The notes under the pieces: model-generated
The model's database searches: none
Told to the model about the DNA's origin: nothing
What the model saw: the letters and a program-made list of their open reading frames with translations, nothing else
Program-made: the position numbers and the translations under genes
Assembly (NCBI GenBank): GCA_027946365.1
Contig: JAPEUQ010000006.1
Span: forward strand, 1,550,001 to 1,614,000
DNA from: Kalmusia sp. IMI 367209
Taxonomy: Eukaryota > Ascomycota > Dothideomycetes > Pleosporales > Didymosphaeriaceae
Reading direction: 5' to 3'
DNA length: 64,000 nt
Shown here: positions 11,410-21,149 of the stretch, in pieces
Position numbering within the stretch: position 1 is the first letter of the stretch
How the letters are laid out: each line of letters begins with the position of its first letter

Positions 11410-12814
11410 ATGCCTGAAGTATGCGACTTCCAAGATTGTGTTTACAAATCATCTCGACTGACAATCTTTAGATCGCAGAAGTCGCACGAATAGTGCACTA
11501 TCTAAACAAATATGTTACTGGACGAGTGGTCAAGGCCGTCAAGACACAGGAGGACACCATTGTCTATGGCAAAGTCGGTACTTCAGCCTCTGAATTCGAA
11601 AAGGCTATGATGGGCAAGAAAATTATAGGCGCGAAGCAGCAGGGCAAGTATTTCTGGCTAGAAATGGACTCATCGCCTCACCCTTTGATGCATTTCGGCA
11701 TGTCCGGATGGATGAAGTTTTCCAATGACGATACTGCTTATTATCGCCCCACCAAGCCTGAGGAACCGGAGTGGCCTCCTAAGTACTGGAAATTCGTGCT
11801 GGAATTGGAAGGCGAGCCAGACTGTCAAGTCTCTTTTGTAGATGCACGGCGGCTGGGAAGGATCAGGTTGGTCGATGCAAAGGCAGAGGATATGCGCAAG
11901 ACGAGTCCGCTGAAAGAGAACGGCCCAGACCCGGTGTTAGATCCGGACGTATTGACGGTGGAATGGTTAACTAAAAAACTCAGGAGCAAGAAAGTGCCTG
12001 TGAAAGCATTGCTACTTGATCAAGCAAACATCAGTGGGATCGGTAATTGGGTTGGGTAAGTCAATACAAGAGCTTGCCTCGAGACGTTCTGACGTGTGAC
12101 AGAGACGAAATCATGTATCAAGCCAAACTTCATCCCGAGCAATACAGCAACACTTTCAGTGACATTCAAGTCAAGCAGCTACACGAAGCGATGATGTACG
12201 TCTGCAATACGGCTGTTGACACGCTCGCGGAGTCGGACAAATTTCCCGAGGATTGGCTAATGAAGCATCGATGGGGTAAAGGGAAGAAGGATGGCGGGAA
12301 GTTGCCCAACGGAGCGAAGATCACGTTCCTGAAGGTCGGTGGACGAACATCAGCGGTCGTACCTAGCGTGCAGAAGAAGACAGGTGCTGTAGCCGGAGAC
12401 ATTTCGGAGGATGCTGATGAGATTGACGGCGAGGAAGACGAAGAACCTAAACCGAAAAAGAAAGGTGTTAAGCGAAAGAACAAGGACAAGGACGAGGAGA
12501 ATGGGGACGAGGCTGAGGACGAGAAGCTGCCCGTGAGCACCAAACGAGGGCGGGGTCGCAAGGTGGAACAGCCAGTCAAGTATGAAGATGAAGAGTCTGA
12601 GGAGAAACTGCCCGTGAGCACAAAGAGAGGCCGCAATAAGGTACGGGAGCAAGTGAAGGACGAGGAGGAGCAAGAAGAAGCACCAGTCTCGAAGAAGCAA
12701 AAGATGGCGGCCACTAACACGACGCGGAAAAAGAGTAAGGTTGAAGAGACCGAGTCGGCAAATTCTCAGACAAAAAGCGGACGGAGGCGCTCTCGTCGAG
12801 TATCTTCAGGCTGA
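11410..12814 (+). CDS. Formamidopyrimidine-DNA glycosylase (Fpg/MutM family)
   Basis: Base-excision-repair bifunctional glycosylase/AP lyase for oxidised purines. Three exons: 11410-11418, 11472-12055, 12103-12814; 434 residues. The first exon codes only M-P-E, so the catalytic Pro2 and Glu3 are split from the rest by an intron; exon 2 continues IAEVARIVHYL. Seen: QQGKYFWLEM (the hairpin Lys), HFGMSGWMKF, SFVDARRLGRIR, and helix-two-turn-helix ISGIGNWVGDEIMYQAKLHP. No C-terminal zinc finger, as is usual in fungal members. The last 150 residues are Lys/Glu-rich with two KLPVSTKRGR copies and an AT-hook-like RGRGRK, probably DNA binding and nuclear localisation. Confidence 0.93.
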
Positions 12815-13271
12815 GCCAAGGGTGTTGGTGTGAAGTGTCTTGATATTGTTCATATGTTTATGTAATGTGTATCATATTGTGGAGATACGGAAGCTGGTTC
12901 AATTTTGTCCGCGGCCGAGGACCATTTACTTGACTTGGATGTGTGCATGTTCTTTGTTTCTGCAAGAAGGGACATTGGCAAAGTCGTTGCAGTGCGCACG
13001 TGCCTCGGCGCTAGCTCGGTGGTCGCTGACCCGCCGCAAGTCTGAAATTCGAAAGCTCCCCACCAACTCCACCCTCAGCTAAACCCATGCCGCTCCCACA
13101 GTCCATCCTTCCCTCGCCGACGCGACATGCATTTACCCTCGTAATCGAAGACTTCTCCTCTATCTACATAATCGATTTCGCCCTCACAGACGCCGGCTGC
13201 GCACCTAGATTGGGAAGTGTGTAGCATACCGTTGCACCTCTCAACGATTGATACTGCACACGACCGCTACG
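12815..13271. other. Intergenic: Fpg 3' flank and NAT1 promoter
   Basis: 457 bases between two rightward genes. No feature beyond the presumed terminator and promoter was recognised. Confidence 0.5.
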
Positions 13272-15981
13272 ATGCCCCAACCACTCCCCTCAAAAGAGGG
13301 CTCGCTATTCCGCCAGTTAGTCAAGAACTATGAAGCCAAACAGTACAAAAAGGGTAGGTCTTATGCGGCCGGCAGAGTTGCAAGTCTAACCCACAATAGG
13401 CCTTAAGGCTGCGGACCAAATCCTCAAGAAGGTCCCCAACCATGGCGACACACAAGCAATGAAGGCACTGGTTCTCAATTCGCAAGGCCACAGCGAGGAA
13501 GCCTTTGCTCTTGGGAAGGTCGCGCTTAAGAACGACATGAAATCGAATATCTGCTGGCACGTGTACGGCTTGCTCTGGCGGTCGCAGAAGAACTACGAAG
13601 AGGCCATCAAGGCATACAAGATGGCATTACGATTAGCGCCCGAGTCGCAGAACATCCTACGCGACCTGGCACACCTCCAATGCCAGATCCGTGACTTCGA
13701 CGGCTATATCGACAGTAGGCAGAAGATGCTGAGCGACCGGTCGCAGCTAAGGCAGAATTGGACAGGCTTGGCGATAGCATACCATCTTAATGGCAACTAT
13801 AAGGAAGCAGAGCACATCCTGACCACTTACGAAGAAACGCTGAAGCAGAAGCCTCCCAAGACTGACCTGGAGCACTCAGAAGCTGTCATTTATAAAAATA
13901 CCATAATAGCTGAGTCGGGAGACGTTGAACGCGCTTTGGAGCATCTGGAAACAATTGCGAAGACTAATCTAGACCGTACGGCTGTGCTGGAGCTGAAAGC
14001 CAAGTACCTGCTGCAATTAGGGAGAAATGAGGAGGCTGCCAAGGCATACAGAACACTTCTGGATCGGAACAGCGAGTACAGGGCTTATTTCGACGGGCTT
14101 GAAAAGGCCCTAGAACTAGACAGGTCCGACGACGCGTCTATAGACAAGCTGACTGAGCTCTACGAGACTTACGCCAAACAAAATACAAGAAACGACGCCT
14201 CGCGACGGATACCCCTGGATTTTCTCAAAGGTAATATCCCTAAGGTTTGGGCGAGCTACAGCAACTAATAGTATGATAGGCGAAGCCTTCAAGACCGCGG
14301 CGGACAAGTACCTACGACAGAAGCTGACCAAAGGTGTTCCTTCTACCCACGCGAATGTGAAAGCCTTGTATGCCAATCCTGAGAAGAAGGCCGTTATTGA
14401 AGAACTTGTGCTTAGCTACGCTTCGGAAGAGAAGAAGGCAAATGGTTCAGTGAATGGCGAATTGAATGGAGAGACCTCTGATCCTTTCGAGAGCTCCGTC
14501 TTGTACTTTCTAGCTCAGCATTACAATTACGCACTCAGCCGTAATCTCGACAAGGCTATGGAGTATATCGATCGTTTGATCGAGCAGGAACCCAAGTCTG
14601 TGGACTACAACCAGCTGAAGGCGCGGATATGGAAGCATTACGGTGATACCCAGAGAGCCGCGGACACGGTTAACTTTGCACGGGAGTGTGATCTGAAAGA
14701 CCGTTACATCAACACGAAGTGCGCAAAGTACCAGTTACGCAACAACGAGAACGACAAGGCGTTAGACACCATGAGCAAGTTTACGCGGAACGAGACAGTC
14801 GGCGGGCCATTAGGAGATCTTCATGACATGCAATGTATGTGGTACCTGTTAGAAGACGGTGAGGCCTACCTGCGACAAAACAAACTCGGCCTCGCTCTGA
14901 AGCGATTCACCGCTATTGTGGACATCTTCGAGACCTGGCAGGAAGATCAATTCGACTTCCATAGCTTCTCACTGCGAAAGGGGCAGATTCGGGCCTACAT
15001 TGATATGATCAGATGGGAAGACCACCTTCGAAACCACCCGTTCTTCACACGAGCTGCATTGTCCGCTGTAGACTTGTATATCAGGCTCCACGATAATCCA
15101 GACTTGGTTAGAGATGGCAAGCCGGATCTAGACAAGTTAGAACCTGCAGAGCGAAAGAAAGCGCTGAAGAAACTCCAGAAGGAGCAAGAGAAGGCTAAGA
15201 AAGCAGAAGCGGATCGGAAAGCTGCTGCTGCCGCTAAGGCGACTGCGAAATCGGAGGATGGCGAGATAAAGAAAGAGGACACGGATCCCCAAGGCGAAAA
15301 ACTTCTCCAGACCAAGGAGCCTTTAGAGGCGGCTCTCAGATTTCTCAGACCTATGCTTGAGCTCAGTCCCCGCAACATTGACGCTCAGAATATCGGCTTC
15401 CAGGTGTACTTAAGGAGAAGTGAGTCAACTTTCTTTCTTGGCCTGCAGGATTAGGCTAACAACATCCTAGATAAGCCTTTGCTTGCTCTCAAGTGCTTGC
15501 GTGCCGCCAGCGCACTCGATCCCGAGAGTGCTAGAGTGCATGAGAATGCTATTCTCTACCGTCAATACCGTGCGTGTTGTATAATCCATTTGTTCGGTCG
15601 TCTTTACTAACAACCCCCCTAGTTGACACTCTTCAAGAGCCCTTGACTGAACCCATCGCTGAGGCCATCAACCAGGACTTTAAGTCTCCTGCACCCAAAG
15701 CCGACCTCAAGGCTATCAATGATGGATTCCTAAAAAAGCATTCGCAGAGTCAAGAGCACCTCCAGCGAGGGTACAGTGTTCGTTTCCATCTCGATCCCAC
15801 CTCCAAATCACAGAATGAGTCCGATCTACTGAAGCTCTTCGAACTCCCCTCTATATCAATAACACAAGCTACCGCGGGTCTCAAGCTTCTAAATGAATGG
15901 AAGAGCGATGTAAAAACTATCGACACGTACCGGGAAGCCGCAGCGAAGAAGTGGCCACATGCCACAGTATTCCAAAAGTAA
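13272..15981 (+). CDS. NAT1: N-terminal acetyltransferase A auxiliary subunit (NAT1/NAA15)
   Basis: Ribosome-anchoring TPR scaffold of NatA, which acetylates Ser/Ala/Thr/Gly/Val N-termini exposed by Met removal; works with Ard1/Naa10. Five exons: 13272-13353, 13400-14230, 14280-15419, 15471-15569, 15623-15981; 836 residues with phases agreeing throughout. Seen: the start MPQPLPSKEGSLFRQLVKNY, KQYKKGLKAADQILKK, then TPR helices including SNICWHVYGLLWRSQKNYEE, LRQNWTGLAIAYHLNGNYKEA and LRKGQIRAYIDMIRWEDHLR. A Lys/Ala/Glu-rich coiled stretch (KKALKKLQKEQEKAKK...) sits around residues 610-650, as in the family. Complete gene with the usual length. Confidence 0.96.
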
Positions 15982-16333
15982 AAGTTATTGGGGTTCTGCG
16001 GATAGCGATGCATTGGGATTTCGTGGAGTGTTGCGAACCTGTCATTTGTGACTACGTCTGTAGATGCTTCGTCTATCGATTTTGTAGAGTATGCGACATA
16101 GCGTCGCCAATACAGGGGGGGGAGTATATAGCATATGCATTCTAGGCGCGGTTATCTACTCGAGGAGGAAAACACAAGAAGTGACATATTCGAATACTTA
16201 GCTTGATTGACTGATCGATAAGGCGACTCTTGAAATGAGGTTCTATGAGTATTCCAATGCTGCGACGTCTATTTTGTGCCGCAAAGCAATGAGTCGCATC
16301 TATATCCTGTCGTATAGTGCCCATCCAATGCAT
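15982..16333. other. Intergenic, convergent 3' ends
   Basis: 352 bases tail to tail between NAT1 and URC4. A short poly-G tract (gggggggg) lies near 16114-16121. Nothing else seen. Confidence 0.5.
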
Positions 16334-17837
16334 TTAGAAAACCGTACCATCGCTTTCAATCAGAATGGGACTCGATTTGGTCGACGGCCTTCTCTCCGCC
16401 GCCACTTCCCGCCCACTCTTCCACGTTCCCGCCTCCAACAGTTGCGCCATACTCAGCTCTACACCTTCCATGCGCTGCAGCACCATAGCATATAGTTTAT
16501 CAATCAGCACGAGCGTCATCGCGCGCCACTCCACGACGACATCATCTCCCGCGCTGAACTGCGGTAACTCGCTACCCGAGGAACGCAGTCCCCGCTCAAG
16601 GGAGGCGGGTTTTAGGGCCAGCACGCCAAGGTCGACGAAGAGTCCGCCATTACGATACTCAGGGAGGGCGGTCAGCGAGGTGGTATGTGCCCATTTTAGG
16701 TTGAGGAGGCGCGTGAAAGGGACGGTGAGGGAGTAGGTAAGCCACTGGGTTAGTTTGTGGAAAGGTTGGATGAAGCCCACATCTCCATCATTGCCTTCGG
16801 AGCCTGGAGTTTGGGACTGTGACTGTGTTCGTAGCGTGCTAAGTGGCCAAGCGTCACCGATGGGATATCCATTCACGACTGTGCGGTCGCGTGGCCAGAT
16901 TGGGATGAGCAGGTCTTGCAGGACGTCCCAGAACGTGAGGATAGAGAGGCTGGCGGGGTCGGATGTTGCGGTGAGCATGTAGTCTGGCAAAGAAGGTCAA
17001 TACTTGGGATAGGTAGCGGAGGGGGTTTAGGCTGGGGGGATGAGACGGACCAACGATGTTTCCAGGTCGGCCTGCTGCGCCAAAGACGTCCGAGTGCGCG
17101 AGGAGCGAAGTTCCTAAGCTTCGGAGCAGATGAGCACGCGAGTCAACGCCTAGCATAGGATTGGTTCCTGAGATCTGGAAGCCGGTTGCCAGTGCTTCCG
17201 TGGTCAGTTGCTCCAGTCCCTTGCCTGATCTGTATCAGCAAATCGCCTACCATATTGTGCTAGCGTATTAGCATACTCACCATCTACAACCATTCCTCCC
17301 GCACTGGCAAAACTTCCCTCTTTGAACATATACAGACTCGCGACCGCAATTCCCTCGCTCCGCTCATACGTCTTCTCAGCTCCTGGTTCAACATAGCGCC
17401 AGTGGTCTCCCGCACCAGCATCTAGCAACACAGAAACAAAGAACAAATCGATAAGACGGCGCGTTAGCTCTTTGTCATCGCAGCCACTGTCTTTCCAGCT
17501 CTTCAACAAGTCGTCAATCCTTGGAACGCCGCCGACTTCGAAATGCTGCCAGCGACCATGGGGAGGGATGGTATGGTAATTGGAGGGACCGTAGTCGCGC
17601 TATCGATCTTTATAAGTACACCTCTTGAAAGAAGATATACATAATGTGACACATGCTGTGCTGAAATAGCTAATTACTCACTTTTATAACTCGAGTCACG
17701 TAGTCAGCTACAGCGGGCAATCGCTCCTCATGCACATCGAAATGTGTCAGCTTCCCCGCCTTCGCGGCTTCACCGACTATTTTAGCGCGGTCTCGAATTG
17801 CCTCGAGCGAGAGGAGATATTTAACCTGGGAGTCCAT
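16334..17837 (-). CDS. URC4: Uracil catabolism protein 4 (URC4/URG3, DUF1688)
   Basis: Member of the DUF1688 family, required for the URC pyrimidine degradation route in Lachancea and induced by uracil in S. pombe (urg3); its chemistry is unsettled. Four exons: 17837-17682, 17599-17281, 17224-17051, 16983-16334; 432 residues. Phases agree at all three junctions. Seen: N-terminal KYLLSLEAIRDRAKIVGEAA, LTHFDVHEERLPAVADYV, RDYGPSNYHTIPPHGRWQHF, LLDAGAGDHWRYVEPG, RSEGIAVASLYMFKEGSFAS and FWDVLQDLLIPIWPRDRT. In many fungi this gene lies near other URC genes; here its neighbours are NAT1 and a WD40 gene, so no cluster is visible in this window. Confidence 0.92.
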
Positions 17838-18252
17838 TGTTTGAGGAATCGGGGTTTCTTCAGGGCGGTTTATGTTGTGAGGGATGAGAGACGTTGTGCT
17901 GTCGATAGCGGGTTGGTATCAGGTGGGGGATTTAGTGCGATCTATGTGGGACCAACACCTCTCGCGAGGGTCCAATCGTTGTCCTGCAGCTTCACCACTA
18001 TCTTAGCGGTGATTTTGAGAATGAGATGAGGTTCCGCATTTGCTACATCATCCGAAATTGCGTTCTCGATTTCGTATTCGTAATTAGGGTCAGCCTATTC
18101 CACGCTTGCGTTGCCCTGTAATCATAATGTACATAGCGGATCTTGACTCCTAGTGAATGCTCCAAACGCCGAAAGGGTATCTTCCCAAAAACTTCACCAG
18201 GACTCAGTGACCTCTCTCTGAACAGACTCATGCGCTCACTTCCCAACGTCTT
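17838..18252. other. Intergenic: URC4 promoter and WD40 gene 3' flank
   Basis: 415 bases between two leftward genes. A 67-codon frame (18246-18043) has no recognisable features and is probably UTR. Confidence 0.5.
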
Positions 18253-19635
18253 TCAATAGCTGCCCAAGCCCAAGATATCTAGACGCCCCCACTCCCTGTA
18301 GCTTGGTGTTGTCACACCTCCTCTCTTGACTCCTTTTCCTTCTTGCTCACTGCCTACCTCGCGCCTACCCTTCCCGACGACAGCTGCGTTCCCATACGGA
18401 TGTACAAGCACGCTGCTCACAGGGTCCCCTCCAACATCAATAACCTCCTCCGCCTCAACTGCCCCTTCAAATAGATAGGGGTTCCTCCAAACCCTCAACT
18501 TGCCATCCACCCCTCCAGCCCAAACCTCGTGAAATTCGCCGGTGCTGTACTCATCCATTCGTGTCCAGATGTCGAAGCCCAATTTCTGCTTTGTAAACGC
18601 TTGTCGACCAGCACAGTAACCTAATGCCATCTTGAAGTTCCGCACATCGTAGATGAGCAAAGCATCTGAATTCCGCTCTGCGATGTACAAATACTTCCCA
18701 TCCGGGCTCCACTTTAGCTGCGTCACGCCCTTGCCGACAGCGTTGTCAAAGTGCGGGTCGTAAGAATTCCGGCCGTTCACCGTACCCGGCAGTGAAAAGT
18801 GTGTGGTTTCCTCGGAGCTAACAGCGTCGTAGATACCGATAGCGCGGGTGCGTGAGCCAGCAGCTAACACGCGGGCGTTCGTGGTGGAAGCCGGAGGTGA
18901 AAGTGAAAGTGCGGATATATCGCCTTTGAAGCCATAGCCGCCACCCACGAGTTTGTTGCGATCTGAGGGTATGGTGCGGATGTAGGAAATGGGGCCATCG
19001 GGGTCGTTCAAGTCGAAGGTGGATATAGTGTTTTTGTGGCCGGCGTAGAAGTAGGCGCCGTCCGGTGACCATGCCAGGCTCATAGGCGCGGTTACGGCTT
19101 CAGTCATGCGGTCGACTAGTTTGTAGGAAGCGAGCTTGGTCGAGATATTTACCGGACTCTTACAATAAGGTATTTGTCCTTCTTGATCCTGTTTCTCATA
19201 GTCTATCGTGACGTCCCATAGAGAATTATGCAGGCTCACATATTGGTCACGACGGCTCACCAAGACTGTTGTTGTATCGCTATCGTTCATGTCGAAGTAC
19301 GGATTAACAGCAAAGGCCCAGATAGGATCGGATGAAGAGAATTGTGCATAGGGTGTGAGGCTCTGCGTGCTACTTCCTTCTAGGACGTCCGAAGCTATGG
19401 GATAGATGGAGAACTTGCGGTCGTAGCCTGCTGTGAATATGCAGGTTCCATCTGGTGAAAGCCGGGCTTCAGTGATGCAGCTCACTTCCTCTTTCACAAA
19501 GTCCTCGGAATTGGTCTGGACGGTGGTATCCGACTTGCGATCGAGCTCTGCTTCATAACTCGAGTTGCAGTCCGCAGCATTCACTGCCGTACTCGCTGCA
19601 CACCAAACCCTAACTCCTGAACCTCCGTTCGTCAT
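18253..19635 (-). CDS. WD40 protein of the WRAP53/TCAB1-Swt21 family
   Basis: Single exon, 460 residues from the ATG at 19635. WD40 beta-propeller related to WRAP53/TCAB1 (Cajal-body and telomerase RNA binding in animals) and yeast Swt21 (pre-mRNA splicing). Seen: blades with EARLSPDGTCIFTAGYDRKF, SSDPIWAFAVNPYFDM, LVSRRDQYVSLHNSLWDV, MSLAWSPDGAYFYAGHKNTI, VTQLKWSPDGKYLYIAERNS and LLIYDVRNFKMALGYCAGR; the last two blocks are the family hallmark. The C-terminal tail is Gly/Lys/Arg-rich. Shares a 214-base divergent promoter with PET8. The first 40 residues are weakly conserved, so the true start could differ. Confidence 0.85.
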   Translation of the reverse strand: MTNGGSGVRVWCAASTAVNAADCNSSYEAELDRKSDTTVQTNSEDFVKEEVSCITEARLSPDGTCIFTAGYDRKFSIYPIASDVLEGSSTQSLTPYAQFSSSDPIWAFAVNPYFDMNDSDTTTVLVSRRDQYVSLHNSLWDVTIDYEKQDQEGQIPYCKSPVNISTKLASYKLVDRMTEAVTAPMSLAWSPDGAYFYAGHKNTISTFDLNDPDGPISYIRTIPSDRNKLVGGGYGFKGDISALSLSPPASTTNARVLAAGSRTRAIGIYDAVSSEETTHFSLPGTVNGRNSYDPHFDNAVGKGVTQLKWSPDGKYLYIAERNSDALLIYDVRNFKMALGYCAGRQAFTKQKLGFDIWTRMDEYSTGEFHEVWAGGVDGKLRVWRNPYLFEGAVEAEEVIDVGGDPVSSVLVHPYGNAAVVGKGRREVGSEQEGKGVKRGGVTTPSYREWGRLDILGLGSY

Positions 19636-19849
19636 CCTTCATTCACACTCGTAGTTTCAAATCCTGTACCCAAAAAATTAGCCAACTTGTTCTGTGGGGT
19701 CGAGGAAAGAAAGTGAAAGCATCCGACACTATCAAGATGCAAGGACCGCACGGACACACACGGAGCTCTACTAGCGTCATAGGGCTGAAGCACAGACCGC
19801 ATAAACACCAAAAGTTCGAGGGCGATGTCGGCTCAATGCAGGACACATC

Positions 19850-20896
19850 ATGCAGCATGTCCTCGAGCCGCAACGCGGTCGCGCATGGGTCGAATCGCCG
19901 TACCTGCGGTCACTTATAGTAAGTACATGCTACCGCCCTTAACAATAGTAGTCGTCCAAAGAGCCGCTTGCGCATTGCGTATTGCGTTACCCCAAGCTAC
20001 ACGATACACGAGAGTAGCTTTCTGCTAACACTCCCCAGGCCGGCGGCCTAGCAGGTACAACAGTAGACCTCTCCCTCTTCCCACTCGATACGTTAAAAAC
20101 GCGCCTTCAGTCCTCCTCAGGCTTCGCTTCCGCCGGCGGCTTCACCGGCATCTACCGAGGAGTCGGCAGCGCGCTCATCGGCTCCGCGCCGGGCGCAGCT
20201 CTCTTCTTCATAACATATGACTCGGTCAAACGCCACCTTTCCCCTGTAACGCCAACGATCGCGCACAATGCCGAGGGGAAGCCTTATGTAGAAGGCGGGG
20301 CGGGGCTGTCTGGCGGCAGGGGAAGGGAAGCGGGCGTGCACATGCTAGCTGCGTCTTTGGGTGAAGTCGCGGCGTGTGCCGTGAGAGTTCCCACAGAAGT
20401 AGTCAAGCAGAGGGCCCAGGCGAGGCAGCATCCTAGCAGTGCCAGCGCCTTGATGTATATTCTGAACCAGAGGCATACGCATGGCTTCGTCCACGTGTGG
20501 CGGGAACTCTACCGTGGATGGAGCATCACACTCCTCCGCGAGGTACCCTTCACCGTGATCCAATTCCCACTTTGGGAGGCGCTGAAGCGGTGGCGCGTGC
20601 ACGATAGCGGGAGGAGTGAGGTAACTGGGCTGGAAGGTGGACTGCTGGGAAGCGTGGCAGGAGCTGTTGCAGCGGGGATAACAACGCCACTAGATGTGCT
20701 GAAGACGCGGATGATGCTAGCCAAGGAGAAGCAGCCTATGCTGAGCATGCTGAGGGAGATATTGCAGCAAAGCGGGCCGAGGGCGTTCTTTGCGGGCATT
20801 GGGCCGAGAGTGGGCTGGATCAGCGTTGGTGGGGCGATATTCTTGGGGAGTTACCAGTGGGCGAGCAATGCGATGGGGAGACTGGAAGAGCCGTGA
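19850..20896 (+). CDS. PET8: Mitochondrial S-adenosylmethionine carrier (PET8/SAMC)
   Basis: Inner-membrane carrier exchanging cytosolic SAM for matrix S-adenosylhomocysteine, needed for mitochondrial methylation, biotin and lipoate synthesis. Two exons, 19850-19918 and 20039-20896; 308 residues. The ATG at 19850 is the first in frame after an upstream TAA, and the 120-nt intron joins SPYLRSLI to AGGLAGTTVDLSLF. Seen: three mitochondrial-carrier repeats with signatures PLDTLKTRLQ, PTEVVKQRAQ and PLDVLKTRMM, plus GGFTGIYRGVGSALIGSAPG and YRGWSITLLREVPFTVIQFP, which are typical of the SAM carrier. An insertion of about 30 residues follows the first repeat. Confidence 0.94.
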
Positions 20897-21149
20897 GGTG
20901 TAAATGCTATGTAAGAATAGGCGAAGTTTGAATAGCATTGGGTCCGAAGGACTTTGTGGGAAGGGGAGCAACACACAGAGCTGTATTATACCTACCAGGG
21001 CTTGCGCCCATGGGATATGCATCATTCAGATACGACAACGGGGTATGCGTAAGGCAAGACTCCAACTATGTACAATAGATAAGCAGACAAGCAGAGCCCC
21101 GCTCCTATCCAAATGACCACAATCAGGATGGGACCTCAGCGTCAGACGC

